Assembly: GCF_001404985.1 (NCBI RefSeq)
Contig: NZ_JRLF01000012.1
Coordinates: forward strand, 186,001-250,000
DNA from: Flavobacterium aquidurense
Lineage (GTDB): Bacteria; Bacteroidota; Bacteroidia; Flavobacteriales; Flavobacteriaceae
Reading direction: 5' to 3'
Length of the DNA stretch: 64,000 nucleotides
The translations under genes and the position numbers were made by a program. The notes under the pieces are model-generated. The model saw only the letters and a list, made by a program, of their open reading frames with translations, searched no databases and was not told the DNA's origin. This document shows, piece after piece, positions 52,875 through 62,363 of this stretch. The first letter of the stretch is position 1; each line of letters begins with the position of its first letter.

Positions 52875-53115
52875 CTAGCTCTGAAAGAGCCTAAGCAATA
52901 GCATTTTGCGAAGCACTATGAATAAAAAAGATTGTTAGTTTAAGCCCTGAAAGGGCGAAAGCCTACTCGTGCACAAAAAAAAGTTTTACATGTTTTATGT
53001 ATTGTTTGTGAGGTAGTTATAGTTTTTTTTGAATTTGTATTGTCATTTTGCTTAACCCTTTCAGGGCGATATTATCGTTGATTTAGTTCGTAGTGCGATG
53101 CACTACGCTAGTGAT
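52875..53115. repeat. CCCTGAAAGGGC palindromic region
   Basis: Contains AGCTCTGAAAGAGC, AAGCCCTGAAAGGGCGAAAG and, inverted, AACCCTTTCAGGGCGATATT, plus GCGAAGCACTATG and TAGTGCGATGCACTA, so two halves are imperfect inverse copies about 80 bp apart. GCCCTGAAAGGGCGA-like phrases are widespread repeats in Bacteroidetes genomes. No coding sequence is seen in 52780-53170. Confidence 0.6.
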
Positions 53116-53175
53116 TTTGTGCTTTCAGCCCATTTTTAAAGATTTTGAAAACTTTTTGGAAGAATCAGTTTTTAA

Positions 53176-53358
53176 TTTTTCAATAATTTTTATGATAATA
53201 GCGCAAGTAATGGTCAAGGTGCATCTGGACCAATTTTTACTTTCAATCCTTTAGATAAGATGGTTGAACTTTACGAACGTTTAGTTCTTGCAGAAAAAGA
53301 ATTAGTTCTGGCTGAAAAAGCAAAAGTAGAATATCTTAAAAAGCTTTTAAATAAATAG
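53176..53358 (+). pseudogene. 3' remnant of an XRE-type regulator gene
   Basis: An open frame of 60 codons without a start, preceded directly by a stop at 53173. It encodes NGQGASGPIFTFNPLDKMVE, then LYERLVLAEKELVLAEKAKV and YLKKLLNK. This is the C-terminal coiled-coil tail found in flavobacterial XRE helix-turn-helix regulators; the DNA-binding half is missing. Neighbours are a palindromic repeat and element A2, both possible causes of the truncation. Confidence 0.65.
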
Positions 53359-53372
53359 AAAGACGCGAATTT

Positions 53373-53479
53373 GCGTTAGGGATAGAAGCGGTATCTCCCG
53401 ATTTAGAAAAACAAGGCTTTTTAGCCGTAGTTTTTGTTAATCTGGAATATAGCGGATAGCCCGACCGTAGGGAACGCCC
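53373..53479 (+). ncRNA. structured repeat element, copy A2
   Basis: Closing pairs GCGTT/AACGC as in A1. The inner stem is CCCGATT with AATCTGG, where A1 has CCCAATT/AATTGGG: at one position A-T becomes G-C while pairing is kept (one other pair is lost). The hairpin AAAAACAAGGC-6-GCCGTAGTTTTT follows A1. A strong terminator follows 10 bp downstream on the same strand, which supports plus-strand transcription. Confidence 0.62.
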
Positions 53480-53488
53480 AAAATATAC

Positions 53489-53525
53489 AAATCCGTTTAC
53501 TCTCTCAGGAATAAACGGATTTTTT
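53489..53525 (+). terminator. terminator after element A2
   Basis: AAATCCGTTTA (53489-53499) and TAAACGGATTT (53512-53522) pair and are followed by T's. The next annotated gene is on the minus strand and ends at 53665, so this hairpin would terminate a transcript of A2 or of the regulator remnant. Confidence 0.75.
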
Positions 53526-53664
53526 AGTTTTTCATCTTTGATACTCACATTTTTGTCATTACAAGGAACAAGAAATCTTAGTAGAAATGACAATTATCGT
53601 GGCTATTTTGTAGAAAATGGTTTTAAAAAATCTGCCGAATCTGCTAAATCTGCGAGAGAAAAAC

Positions 53665-54450
53665 TTAAAATAAAACCTCCTTAGTAATAATATAAAACCC
53701 CATCACCAAAACAAACCAGCCAAAAATGGGTTTTAATTTTGTACCGTCTATTTTTTTAGAAAGCTGACTCCCAATAATCATCCCAAAAAGTGCCATTGCC
53801 GAAACGCCTAATAAAAAAGGATAATTTATAGGAGTTCCAATATAAAGATCTCCTGTAAAACCTATTGTTGAATTTATTGTTATGATTAATAACGAAGTTC
53901 CTACGGCTTGTTTCATAGGTAAATTGGCGAAAAACAATAAGGCAGGAATAATTAGAAATCTTCCTCCGGCACCTAGAAATCCGGTTATGATTCCTACAAT
54001 AAAACCTATTATACTTAATTGAATATAATTGGTTTCGGTTGCTTTTATTTCGGGTTTATTTTTTCTAATCATCGAGATTGCTGCCGTAATCATCAATACG
54101 GAGAAGATGATCATAATCAAAAAATCCTTTGAAACTGAATAGGAAGCGATAGAAAATAGGGTAGAAGCAATTTGAGGAAAAATAACTTCTCGAATTATCA
54201 AAATAGAAATTACCGAAGGAATGGCAAAATACAATGCCGATTTTAGCTTTAGATTTCCCATTTTATAATGGCTATAACTACCAAACATGGCTGTTAATCC
54301 CACAATAAATAAAGAATATGAGGTGGCTTGCTCTGGATTTACTTTAAACAAATACACTAAAATAGGAATGGTTAATATAGATCCGCCTCCGCCAATTAAG
54401 CCAAGCGAAATCCCGATAATAATCGAAGCAAAATAACCTAAATATTCCAT
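53665..54450 (-). CDS. TauE/SafE family sulfite/sulfonate exporter
   Basis: A 261-residue membrane protein with eight helices. Two family repeats are visible: GLIGGGGSILTIPILVYLF (near residue 20) and TGFLGAGGRFLIIPALLFF (near residue 150). It probably exports sulfite or a related sulfur anion. The ATG at 54450 (MEYLGYFASI) gives the normal start; the frame runs 20 codons further upstream but without family similarity. It lies next to a Crp/Fnr regulator with the same orientation. Confidence 0.92.
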   Translation of the reverse strand: MEYLGYFASIIIGISLGLIGGGGSILTIPILVYLFKVNPEQATSYSLFIVGLTAMFGSYSHYKMGNLKLKSALYFAIPSVISILIIREVIFPQIASTLFSIASYSVSKDFLIMIIFSVLMITAAISMIRKNKPEIKATETNYIQLSIIGFIVGIITGFLGAGGRFLIIPALLFFANLPMKQAVGTSLLIITINSTIGFTGDLYIGTPINYPFLLGVSAMALFGMIIGSQLSKKIDGTKLKPIFGWFVLVMGFYIITKEVLF

Positions 54451-54691
54451 TGTATTTGTTTTTATACAAAGGTGCTTGGATAAAAAGAAATCTACAGTAA
54501 CATTTATCACATAAGGAAATTTTTACTACGGATTTATAGGCCCACGGATTAAGCGGATTTTCTCAGGTTTTTTCTTTTTTCTATTGATGATTAAATTTAT
54601 CAATTGGAAAGTTTAAGGATTAAGAGTTTACATTGCAAAAAATAAATCGGTGACAATCCGCTTAATCAGCTAAATCTGCGGGCAAAAAAAA

Positions 54692-55318
54692 CTATCTTAA
54701 AAGTTCGATTTGGTTTCTGTTGAGTTTGACCAAACCTCTTTGTTCCATTTTTTTGAGTAATCTCGAAATAACTTCTCTTGAAGTATTTAATTCGGTTGCG
54801 ATTTCCTGATGCGATAATTTTACTTCGGTACAACCGCAGGCATCAGAATGTCTTTTAAGATAAAATTCCAGACGCTCATCCATAGATCTAAAAGCGATAT
54901 TATCAACAACTTCCAGAACTTCTTCGAATCTGCTTCTATAAGTTTCGATTACGAATTCGTACCAGGATCTGTGTTCCATCATCCATTTATCCATCATTTG
55001 CAACGGTATCATCATAACCGAAACATCTTCGACAACTTTTGCCATAATCTGACTTTTTTCGCTTTTGGCAGTACAAATCATCGAAATGGCGCAGGCTTGT
55101 CCTGGTTGCAAATAATACATTAAAAATTCGCCACCATCTTCGCCCTCGCGATAAATTTTGATTTTTCCTTTGGTAATCAAAACGGTATTTTTTATGTATT
55201 GTCCGGTTCGCATTAAAATAGTTCCGGCCTCAAAATCCTGCAGGCTTCCGTTTTCTTCGATGGTCGAAATTAGTTCGGTAGAGAAATTAGGAAATATATT
55301 TTTAAGTGAGTTTTGCAT
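54692..55318 (-). CDS. Crp/Fnr family transcriptional regulator
   Basis: A 208-residue regulator with a cyclic-nucleotide-binding-like domain (residues ~20-125: DFEAGTILMRTGQYIKNTVL, GGEFLMYYLQPGQACAISMI) and a C-terminal HTH (KLSHQEIATELNTSREVISR). No N-terminal FeS cysteine cluster as in Fnr. Cysteines in QACAISMIC and DACGCTE could sense thiols or persulfide. Its location among TauE, rhodanese, MBL and cyd genes suggests control of sulfur or low-oxygen genes. Confidence 0.92.
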   Translation of the reverse strand: MQNSLKNIFPNFSTELISTIEENGSLQDFEAGTILMRTGQYIKNTVLITKGKIKIYREGEDGGEFLMYYLQPGQACAISMICTAKSEKSQIMAKVVEDVSVMMIPLQMMDKWMMEHRSWYEFVIETYRSRFEEVLEVVDNIAFRSMDERLEFYLKRHSDACGCTEVKLSHQEIATELNTSREVISRLLKKMEQRGLVKLNRNQIELLR

Positions 55319-55339
55319 TAGATAGAGTTTGTTTTGTTT

Positions 55340-55397
55340 GCCACGAATTTCACAAATTAGCACGAATTAATTAGTGAGAATTAGGGCAATTTGTGGC
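55340..55397. repeat. GCCACGAATT palindromic element, second copy
   Basis: GCCACGAATTTCACAAATTAG at the left and GAATTAGGGCAATTTGTGGC at the right form an imperfect inverted repeat. It matches the element at 18141-18219. It lies directly upstream of the Crp/Fnr gene. The rest of the gap up to 55738 shows no gene. Confidence 0.6.
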
Positions 55398-55738
55398 GAA
55401 CATTTTTAATGATTCCAATCATTTTAATCTGTGATAAAAAAATATTTGTGCCAAACTATTTTATCAAATTAAAATTAAAATGCGCAATTTTATACAAAGA
55501 TAGCAGATTGAAATGGTATTAATTATGAGAAAAGTATATTTGAGATGCATTTTATGAAAATGAAAATATCCTATTTTCTATCGATTTTATAGACTGTATT
55601 TTTAAAAATAGTAAGTAAATTTGTGTTTCACTGATTATAATACTTTCTCTAAAACGTTTTCTGAGAATAATAATCGAAATCGCATTTGGCACGTTTTTAA
55701 TTAATAGAAACGTCGTAATTTTACAAAAAACAGATACT

Positions 55739-56050
55739 ATGAATTTATCACAAGAAGATTGGGTTAATCAGCTTGCTGCTGACGAGAATGCAGTTATACT
55801 GGACGTAAGAACTGAAGACGAATTTAATGACGGCTATATCGAGAATGCCGTAAACATTGACATTAATAAAGGTCAGGGTTTTATTTATGAAATCGAAGAA
55901 TTAGATAAAAATAAAAACTATTATGTGTATTGCCGTTCTGGAGCCAGAAGCGCTAAAGCATGTCAGGTTATGAATGAGTTAGGTATAAATAATGCCTATA
56001 ACTTGCTTGGCGGAATCCTGGATTGGGAAGGTGAAACTATAAATCCATAA
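55739..56050 (+). CDS. single-domain rhodanese
   Basis: A 103-residue sulfurtransferase. It has VILDVRTEDEFNDGYIENAV, NIDINKGQGF and the active-site loop VYCRSGARSAKAC with the catalytic Cys (residue ~66), plus GGILDWEGE at the end. It is free of other domains and has no signal peptide, so it is cytoplasmic. It moves sulfane sulfur, likely in the same sulfur network as the MBL/rhodanese fusion. A terminator follows. Confidence 0.93.
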   Translation: MNLSQEDWVNQLAADENAVILDVRTEDEFNDGYIENAVNIDINKGQGFIYEIEELDKNKNYYVYCRSGARSAKACQVMNELGINNAYNLLGGILDWEGETINP

Positions 56051-56059
56051 AACAAATGA

Positions 56060-56083
56060 AGAGGCATAAAAAGCCTCTTTTTT
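56060..56083 (+). terminator. terminator of the rhodanese gene
   Basis: GAGGC (56061-56065) and GCCTC (56073-56077) pair with one further A-T pair, followed by a T-run. Confidence 0.8.
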
Positions 56084-56124
56084 CTTTAATGCGCTATTAA
56101 TAACCAAACATAAATTACCAGACT

Positions 56125-57705
56125 ATGAGTTTAATACCCGAAGAATATCAGATTAAAACCCTTATAAATCAAGATACGTATCTTGTAAATGGAGAATTAA
56201 AACAATGGACAGGGCAGACTACTCCTGTGTTTTCGACCATTTCGTCTACAGAGAAATATACACCAACTTTATTGGGATCGATTCCGTTTATGGCAGAGAA
56301 AGAAGCTGCTGAAGTGGTAGAAGCTGCAAATGCGGCTTATAATAAAGGTCAGGGTTTATGGCCAACCATGAAAGTGGTTGATCGTATCAAATGCATGGAA
56401 AATTTCGTAAAACAAATGAAGGAAACCCGCGAAGAAGTGGTTAAACTATTGATGTGGGAAATTGGAAAAAACCTTGGCGATTCGCAAAAAGAATTTGACA
56501 GGACTGTAGAATATATTCACGATACAATCGATAGTTATAAAGAATTAAACAGTCGTAGTTCCTACTTCTCAAAAGTACAAGGCGTGAATGCTATGATTCG
56601 TCGTGGACCCCTAGGCGTTGTTTTATGTCTTGGGCCATACAATTATCCTTTAAACGAAACTTTTGCTTTGCTGATTCCGGCTTTGATTATGGGGAATACA
56701 GTAATTTTTAAACCTGCAAAACATGGTGTTTTATGTATCACGCCTTTGTTAGAAGCATTTAGAAGCAGTTTTCCTAAAGGAGTTATCAATATCGTTTATG
56801 GCAGAGGCCGTGAGGTGGCGTCGCCAATCATGAAATCAGGAAAAATTGATGTTTTGGCATTAATAGGGAATAGTAAATCTGCGATTGCATTACAGGATCA
56901 GCATCCAAATAAAAACCGTTTGCGTTTGATTCTTGGTTTAGAAGCTAAAAATCCGGCGATTATTTTACCGGATGCCGATTTAGATTTAGCAATTCAGGAA
57001 TGTATTGCAGGAACTTTATCATTCAACGGTCAACGTTGTACAGCTTTAAAAGTGCTTTATGTGCATGAATCTATTGCAGATGAATTTAATAAACGTTTCT
57101 CTGAAAAAGTAGATAGTCTGCAATTTGGAAATCCTTGGGAAAAAGGAGTTTCATTAACACCGCTTCCAGAAACCGAAAAACCAGCTTACATTCAGGGATT
57201 AATTGATGATGCTACTGCCAAAGGAGCAAAAGTCCTGAACGAAAAAGGAGGAAAACATACAGAGAACTATATTTTTCCAGCAGTTTTATATCCTGTAAAT
57301 AAAGAAATGCGTGTGTATCACGAAGAACAATTTGGACCAGTTGTACCAGTTATTTCTTTTAAGGATATTAATGAACCTCTGGAAGATATGGCCGAATCAA
57401 ACTACGGACAACAAGTAAGTTTGTTTGGTAAAGACATCAAAACTTTAGCACCGCTTATCGATGCTCTTGTAAATTTAGTATGTAGAGTAAACCTCAACAG
57501 TTCTTGCCAGAGAGGTCCGGATGCTTTCCCGTTTACAGGTCGTAAAGATTCTGCTGTGGGTACTTTGAGTATTCCTGATGCTTTGCGTTCCTTCTCCATT
57601 CGTACGTTTGTTGCTTCAAAAGATATCGATTATAATAATGAAATTTTGCAGGAATTGCTAAACAGCAAGGAATCGAATTTTATTAATACCGATTATATTT
57701 TGTAG
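56125..57705 (+). CDS. NADP-dependent glyceraldehyde-3-phosphate dehydrogenase, GapN type
   Basis: A 526-residue aldehyde dehydrogenase superfamily enzyme that oxidises glyceraldehyde-3-phosphate to 3-phosphoglycerate without phosphate, making NADPH. It has [45 protein letters not shown], the Glu in [11 protein letters not shown] and the catalytic Cys305 in [11 protein letters not shown]. The C-terminal [20 protein letters not shown] is typical of GapN. It is longer than streptococcal GapN (~475) by N-terminal and C-terminal tails. Confidence 0.9.
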   Translation: MSLIPEEYQIKTLINQDTYLVNGELKQWTGQTTPVFSTISSTEKYTPTLLGSIPFMAEKEAAEVVEAANAAYNKGQGLWPTMKVVDRIKCMENFVKQMKETREEVVKLLMWEIGKNLGDSQKEFDRTVEYIHDTIDSYKELNSRSSYFSKVQGVNAMIRRGPLGVVLCLGPYNYPLNETFALLIPALIMGNTVIFKPAKHGVLCITPLLEAFRSSFPKGVINIVYGRGREVASPIMKSGKIDVLALIGNSKSAIALQDQHPNKNRLRLILGLEAKNPAIILPDADLDLAIQECIAGTLSFNGQRCTALKVLYVHESIADEFNKRFSEKVDSLQFGNPWEKGVSLTPLPETEKPAYIQGLIDDATAKGAKVLNEKGGKHTENYIFPAVLYPVNKEMRVYHEEQFGPVVPVISFKDINEPLEDMAESNYGQQVSLFGKDIKTLAPLIDALVNLVCRVNLNSSCQRGPDAFPFTGRKDSAVGTLSIPDALRSFSIRTFVASKDIDYNNEILQELLNSKESNFINTDYIL

Positions 57706-57733
57706 TGATCAAGGTTATATATTAATTGTAGAT

Positions 57734-57768
57734 ACCGTCTTTTTCTTTTTAGAATTAGACGGTTTTTA
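57734..57768 (+). terminator. terminator of gapN
   Basis: ACCGTCT (57734-57740) pairs with AGACGGT (57757-57763) and is followed by T's. Confidence 0.75.
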
Positions 57769-57853
57769 TTTTTGACGGTTTTGTGTTGCTGTGCTAAACT
57801 TGATTTGCTTTGCAAAATGTAAAACGTAAAGTTTTGTATTAATCAGTTAAGGT

Positions 57854-57952
57854 TGTCATTTCGAGGAACGAAAAATCTTCAGAAGAAACTCGACAAAGAT
57901 TGGGTTTAATTGTGGAACTGCTTAAGAAGATTTCTAGTTCCTGGAAATGACA
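57854..57952. repeat. MITE-like inverted repeat, copy 3
   Basis: A 99-bp element with ends TGTCATTTCGAGGAACGAAA and TAGTTCCTGGAAATGACA. It is the most changed of three copies: both ends altered from CGACGAAGG to CGAGGAACG-type and CCTTCGTCG to GTTCCTGG. The internal ACTCGACAAAGATTGGGTT is the inverse of the copy-2 centre. The rest of the gap from gapN to 58089 has no gene. Confidence 0.75.
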
Positions 57953-58089
57953 AACCTCAGTACATAAAAAAACTTTGCGCTTTTGCGACTTTTCGGAATT
58001 AATTTTTTACAAATAACTGTAACTTTCTATCCAAAAAAGCCTCTAAGTAGTATAGCCAATATTTAATTATCAAAATTCAGAAACCACTT

Positions 58090-59961
58090 ATGAAAAAACC
58101 ACCATTTCAATTATTACTTGTTGCCTTTTTATTTTTGGCACAAAATACTTTTGCGCAGGAACTTTATATGCCCAGAAATATAAAAAATGCTTATGCAAAA
58201 GGTACGCGTTCTCCTGACGGAAAACCAGGAAAAAACTACTGGCAGAATCATGCAAAATATACTATGGAAATAGCTGTAGATCCTAAAACTAAAATTGTTT
58301 CAGGAACAGAAACTATTGTTTATGAAAACAACAGCAAGGATACTTTAAGGAATTTGCCTATTCGTTTTGTAAATAACCTGCATAAACCTTCGTCTCCAAG
58401 AAGCGGTAGTGTAAGCAATGATTTTTTAAGTGATGGATTAACGATTACTTCATTAAAAATTGCTGACGAAGTTTATAAAGAAGATGGAAGAAAATGGGGA
58501 ACAGTAGGAAATATAAAGATGAAAAAACCTGTACTGCCAAATTCTAAGGTAACAATCAATATCGAATGGAATTATCCTTTGTCTAAAGAAAGCGGAAGAG
58601 AAGGACAAATAGATGAAACTACTTTTTTTGTTGCCTACAGTTATCCTCGTGTTAGTGTTTTTGATGATTATAATAATTGGGACAGATTGCCTCACACAGA
58701 TCGTCAGGAGTTTTATAATGATTTTAATGACTATACTTTCTCTGTAAAAGCACCTAAAAATTATGTTGTTTATGCAACGGGAGATTTATTAAATCCGGAT
58801 GAGGTTTTACAGCCGGAGTTTTCTGCGAGCTTAAAAAAATCGTACAATACAGATGAAATTTTGCATATTGCAAATGAGCAAGAATTGAAAACCGGTGTTG
58901 TAACGAAACAAAATGAGTGGAACGTTTGGAAATTTGAAGCTAAAAATATCACAGATGTTTGTTTTGGTTTAAGTGATCATTATTTATGGGATGCAAGCAG
59001 TGTTGTGGTCGATAAAAAAACAAATCGTCGTGCGAGTGTTCAGGCAGCTTATGATGTAAAAGGAACTGATTTTGTAGACTCGGTAAAAAATAATCAATAT
59101 GCTTTAGGTTTCTTTTCGAACAGCTGGCCAGGAGTTCCATATCCGTTTTCTAAAATGACCGCTTTTCAGGGATTTGCAGACATGGAATATCCTATGATGT
59201 GCAATGATTCGCAAATGGGAGATCCTGTTTTTGCACAATTGGTTCAGGATCACGAAGTGGCACATACTTATTTTCCTTTTTATATGGGAATCAATGAAAC
59301 CCGTTATGCTTTTATGGATGAAGGTTGGGCAACTACTTTTGAATATTTAATAGGAATTGCAGAACATGGTAAAGAAGCTGCTGATAAATTTTACAAACAA
59401 TTTAGGGTCGAAAACTATATTAAAGATAAATCGACTGAAGAAGATCAACCCATAATTTCGATGTCGTCTCAGGTTTCTGATGCCGGTTACGGAAACAATT
59501 CATACGGAAAAGCGTCTTTGTCATACCTTGCCTTAAAAGATTTACTTGGCGATGACTTGTTCAAAAAGTCATTGCATGCTTACATGGATAACTGGAATGG
59601 TAAACATCCTATTCCGTGGGATTATTTTAATTCTATTAATACTGCGTCCGGAAGAAATTTAAACTGGTTCTTTAATAATTGGTTTTTCACCAATAATTAT
59701 ATTGATCTTTCCGTTAAAAGCGTAGCTAAAAATGTAGTTTCTGTAGAGAACGTTGGAGGTTTTGCTATTCCGTTTGATGTTATTGTTACTTATTCAGATA
59801 AAACAAAAGAAACAATTCATCAAACTCCTGCAGTTTGGCAAACCAATCAAAAACAGGTTTCTGTTGCAATAAAAAATAATAAACATATTGAGCTGATAAC
59901 AATTGATGGTGGTATTTTTATGGATGCTACTCCAGAGAACAATACTTTGGCAGTAAAATAA
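58090..59961 (+). CDS. M1 family metallopeptidase
   Basis: A 623-residue exported zinc aminopeptidase type. Signal peptide ends NTFAQELY. Substrate motif AFQGFADMEYPMMC corresponds to GxMEN. Zinc site DHEVAHTYFPFYMG (near residues 388-392) with Glu in FMDEGWATTFEY. The C-terminal part (from ~540) is a beta domain (VENVGGFAIPFDVIVTY). Probably periplasmic; it could digest peptides for nutrition. Confidence 0.93.
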   Translation: MKKPPFQLLLVAFLFLAQNTFAQELYMPRNIKNAYAKGTRSPDGKPGKNYWQNHAKYTMEIAVDPKTKIVSGTETIVYENNSKDTLRNLPIRFVNNLHKPSSPRSGSVSNDFLSDGLTITSLKIADEVYKEDGRKWGTVGNIKMKKPVLPNSKVTINIEWNYPLSKESGREGQIDETTFFVAYSYPRVSVFDDYNNWDRLPHTDRQEFYNDFNDYTFSVKAPKNYVVYATGDLLNPDEVLQPEFSASLKKSYNTDEILHIANEQELKTGVVTKQNEWNVWKFEAKNITDVCFGLSDHYLWDASSVVVDKKTNRRASVQAAYDVKGTDFVDSVKNNQYALGFFSNSWPGVPYPFSKMTAFQGFADMEYPMMCNDSQMGDPVFAQLVQDHEVAHTYFPFYMGINETRYAFMDEGWATTFEYLIGIAEHGKEAADKFYKQFRVENYIKDKSTEEDQPIISMSSQVSDAGYGNNSYGKASLSYLALKDLLGDDLFKKSLHAYMDNWNGKHPIPWDYFNSINTASGRNLNWFFNNWFFTNNYIDLSVKSVAKNVVSVENVGGFAIPFDVIVTYSDKTKETIHQTPAVWQTNQKQVSVAIKNNKHIELITIDGGIFMDATPENNTLAVK

Positions 59962-59983
59962 ATTGAATAAATAAACTCGTAAA

Positions 59984-60382
59984 ATGTCAGGACAAAAAAA
60001 TCTGCAGCAATTACTTAAAATGATGAAACCGGAACATAATCCCGGTGATTATGTTTTTTGTAAAGTCGAAAATTTAGAAGGGATAAATCTAAATGACATC
60101 GAAATGTTCTTTAAAGAAAAAGAAGCAATTACATTAATCCTTAAAAAAGAAACTGCAGATAAGTTAAGGCTAGATTATTCAGTTATAATGTCCTGGATAA
60201 CCCTTACGGTGCACTCTTCATTAGAAGCTGTGGGGTTGACAGCAGCATTTTCGAAAGCACTTTCAGAGAAAGAAATTAGCTGTAATGTTGTGGCGGCTTT
60301 TTATCATGATCACATTTTTGTGAATAAAAAAGATACAGCTCAAGCCATACAAATCCTGGGTTTATTTTCGAACTCTATGTAG
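59984..60382 (+). CDS. ACT domain-containing protein
   Basis: A 132-residue cytoplasmic protein. It begins LQQLLKMMKPEHNPGDYVF, then ITLILKKETADKLRL and SWITLTVHSSLEAVGLTAAF, the double ACT-like fold of the group formerly DUF2241. ACT domains bind amino acids or other small ligands. It follows the M1 peptidase gene by 22 bp and may be co-transcribed, which fits a link to amino-acid sensing (inference). Confidence 0.88.
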   Translation: MSGQKNLQQLLKMMKPEHNPGDYVFCKVENLEGINLNDIEMFFKEKEAITLILKKETADKLRLDYSVIMSWITLTVHSSLEAVGLTAAFSKALSEKEISCNVVAAFYHDHIFVNKKDTAQAIQILGLFSNSM

Positions 60383-60553
60383 TTTTTAAACCTCTTAAAT
60401 AATGAATATCGTAAAAAAAGGAGTCTAATATCATAGATTCCTTTCTTTTATTACAATAAGGTGGTTTTTTATATAAATAAAACAAATGTGGGAAAACGTA
60501 ATCGATATTCAGAATAAAAAACTAGGTTTGCAAAAAATAAACCAACATTGTTA

Positions 60554-61171
60554 ATGAAAAGAAAACTATTTTTTATTGTTTTATTAATCGCTTTTAAAAC
60601 TGTAGCACAAAATAATTCAAAACTTGCATTTCAAAAAAGCAGATATGAATTAGCTATATCGTATTATAAAAAAGCAGATTTTAAAAAAGCTATTGATTTG
60701 TTTTATGTTGCTTCTAAAATTAAACCTGATAGTGAAATAGGTCAGGAATCTATTAAAAAGGTAGATACGCTAAAAACGATTTTAAGAGAAAACATAATGA
60801 CTCAGGCTTTAGGTAACTGGAAAATGATTGGTGATAAACCAATTTGGGCTGCCAATCAAGCAAATGCTGCTGAAGCAAAAGATTTTGAGGAACTAGTAGA
60901 AATTAAGCAAGACGAAATTTTATTTTTTGAAAAAAATAAAAAAACGCAGGTAAAGAAACTGGTTAAATCAGAGAAATTAGTTTACTACAATAAAGAACAG
61001 TCAGATGCAGGATATTCTGATATTATTTTATCAGATGGAACTGTTTGGAATTGTGCCATAAATGATAGTGCTAATGAGTTACATGTGATTAATGTAGGGA
61101 AGACAGGAGAAAATGGTGTCGAGAAAATAACCAGCAATAATACAGAGCGATTTTATGTTAAAGTAAAATAA
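60554..61171 (+). CDS. secreted hypothetical protein with TPR-like start
   Basis: A 205-residue exported protein. Signal peptide up to TVAQNNSK. Residues ~20-60 form one or two TPR-like helices (YELAISYYKKADFKKAIDLF, YVASKIKPDSE), followed by a lipocalin-like beta part (LGNWKMIGDKPIW; ILSDGTVWNCAINDS). No family is recognised. The ATG at 60554 is used because the longer frame starts with TTG. No operon partner. Confidence 0.7.
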   Translation: MKRKLFFIVLLIAFKTVAQNNSKLAFQKSRYELAISYYKKADFKKAIDLFYVASKIKPDSEIGQESIKKVDTLKTILRENIMTQALGNWKMIGDKPIWAANQANAAEAKDFEELVEIKQDEILFFEKNKKTQVKKLVKSEKLVYYNKEQSDAGYSDIILSDGTVWNCAINDSANELHVINVGKTGENGVEKITSNNTERFYVKVK

Positions 61172-61173
61172 CT

Positions 61174-61204
61174 AAAAAAGGGAATCCAATTGATTCCCTT
61201 TTTT
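61174..61204. terminator. bidirectional terminator
   Basis: AAAAAAGGGAATC pairs with GATTCCCTTTTTT over 13 bp. It lies between the convergent genes ending at 61171 and 61222. Confidence 0.87.
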
Positions 61205-61221
61205 ATAGGCTAAATTAAGTT

Positions 61222-61785
61222 TTATAAGAATTTAAATCCAAGTGATATATTAGAAACGGCAGTTTTTAAGTTTCTTCCGGAAGGATCAAGATCTGTAACC
61301 CCGGCAAGATATCTGTAATCTAAAGTCAGTTTCCATAAATCTACGCCAACTCCGCCAAGAATACTACTGTTGTTTTTCTCAAAAGCAATGTAATTTAAAT
61401 TATTATTTGCTTTAATATCGGAGTAACTTTTCCAGTTATATCCTGCAAAGATGCGAACATTTCCCAGTTTTCCTAACGGAACTATTTTAAAACCGACAAG
61501 TAACGTGGCATCAGTTCCTGATAACTCATACTCAGTTTCTGCAATTCCGGTTTGAGCAATACTAAATTTTGATTTGGCATACCCAAATTCTCCCTGACCA
61601 TAAAAAAGCAACAAATTTACTCTGGCAAATCCTGCAACTCCCATACCGGTTCCGGAGCTTTTTGAACTAAAGTCATCTGAAAGCGGAGAGGTTATATTAT
61701 AAGAAACCTGAGGTCCAAACTGTATTAATTGTGCAAAACTATTGGCACTGATACATAATAATATTACTAAGATGAATTTTTTCAT
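61222..61785 (-). CDS. outer-membrane beta-barrel protein
   Basis: A 187-residue exported small barrel. Signal peptide MKKFILVILLCISANSFAQ, then IQFGPQVSYNITSPLSDDF, FYGQGEFGYAKSKFS, GYNWKSYSDIK and LDYRYLAGVTDL; it ends ISLGFKFL with aromatic Phe. It looks like an eight-strand OmpX/OmpA-type barrel. An ATG at 61809 exists upstream but the signal peptide begins at 61785. Function unknown. Confidence 0.82.
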   Translation of the reverse strand: MKKFILVILLCISANSFAQLIQFGPQVSYNITSPLSDDFSSKSSGTGMGVAGFARVNLLLFYGQGEFGYAKSKFSIAQTGIAETEYELSGTDATLLVGFKIVPLGKLGNVRIFAGYNWKSYSDIKANNNLNYIAFEKNNSSILGGVGVDLWKLTLDYRYLAGVTDLDPSGRNLKTAVSNISLGFKFL

Positions 61786-61958
61786 AACTGGATTGTTTTT
61801 ATATAACATAAAAATAAATATTATTAATTAGAAAAGAATGATTTATCTTATTTATTTGATGTATGTTTTTGATAATGAAAGAAATGTGGTTTTGGTTAAT
61901 TTGTAAGATATAATTTTAAAATCCTGTAAATTTGTATGCTTGTTCAAAATATTAAGAT

Positions 61959-62363
61959 ATGAAAATTAAAGGGATTGAAGCTTCGCAAACCTGGCAAATC
62001 AGGCATGAAGTAATGTGGCCGGATATGCCTTTTGAGTTCGTACAATTAGAAGAAGATGCTTTAGGATTGCATTTTGGTGTTTTTGAAAGTGAAAAATTAG
62101 TTTCAATAATTTCCTGCTTTATCACAAATGATGAAATGCAGTTTCGAAAACTGGCAACTTTAGAAGATTTTCAGGGAAAAGGAATCGCTTCAAAACTAAT
62201 AAATCATATTTTAGAACTTGCAAAACAAAAGAATTTAAGAAAAGTATGGTGCAATGCCCGAAGCAACAAAAAAACATTCTACGAAAAATTCGGGATGATT
62301 GATACGGGCGAAATTTTTAGCAAAGAAGGACAGGAATTTACTATAATGGAAATTTTGCTATAG
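61959..62363 (+). CDS. GNAT family N-acetyltransferase
   Basis: A 134-residue acetyltransferase. It has the acetyl-CoA motif FRKLATLEDFQGKGIASKLI, and VWCNARSNKKTFYEKFGM, then IDTGEIF. Resembles the ElaA-like group, with WQIRHEVMWP at the N-terminus. The substrate is unknown. It stands alone. The 226-bp gap after it is AT-rich with no gene seen. Confidence 0.92.
   Translation: MKIKGIEASQTWQIRHEVMWPDMPFEFVQLEEDALGLHFGVFESEKLVSIISCFITNDEMQFRKLATLEDFQGKGIASKLINHILELAKQKNLRKVWCNARSNKKTFYEKFGMIDTGEIFSKEGQEFTIMEILL

Noticed and set aside
53336-53593. 85-codon open frame on the minus strand.
   Set aside because: It runs through element A2 and its terminator; its codons reflect the repeat, as similar frames appear across the other copies.
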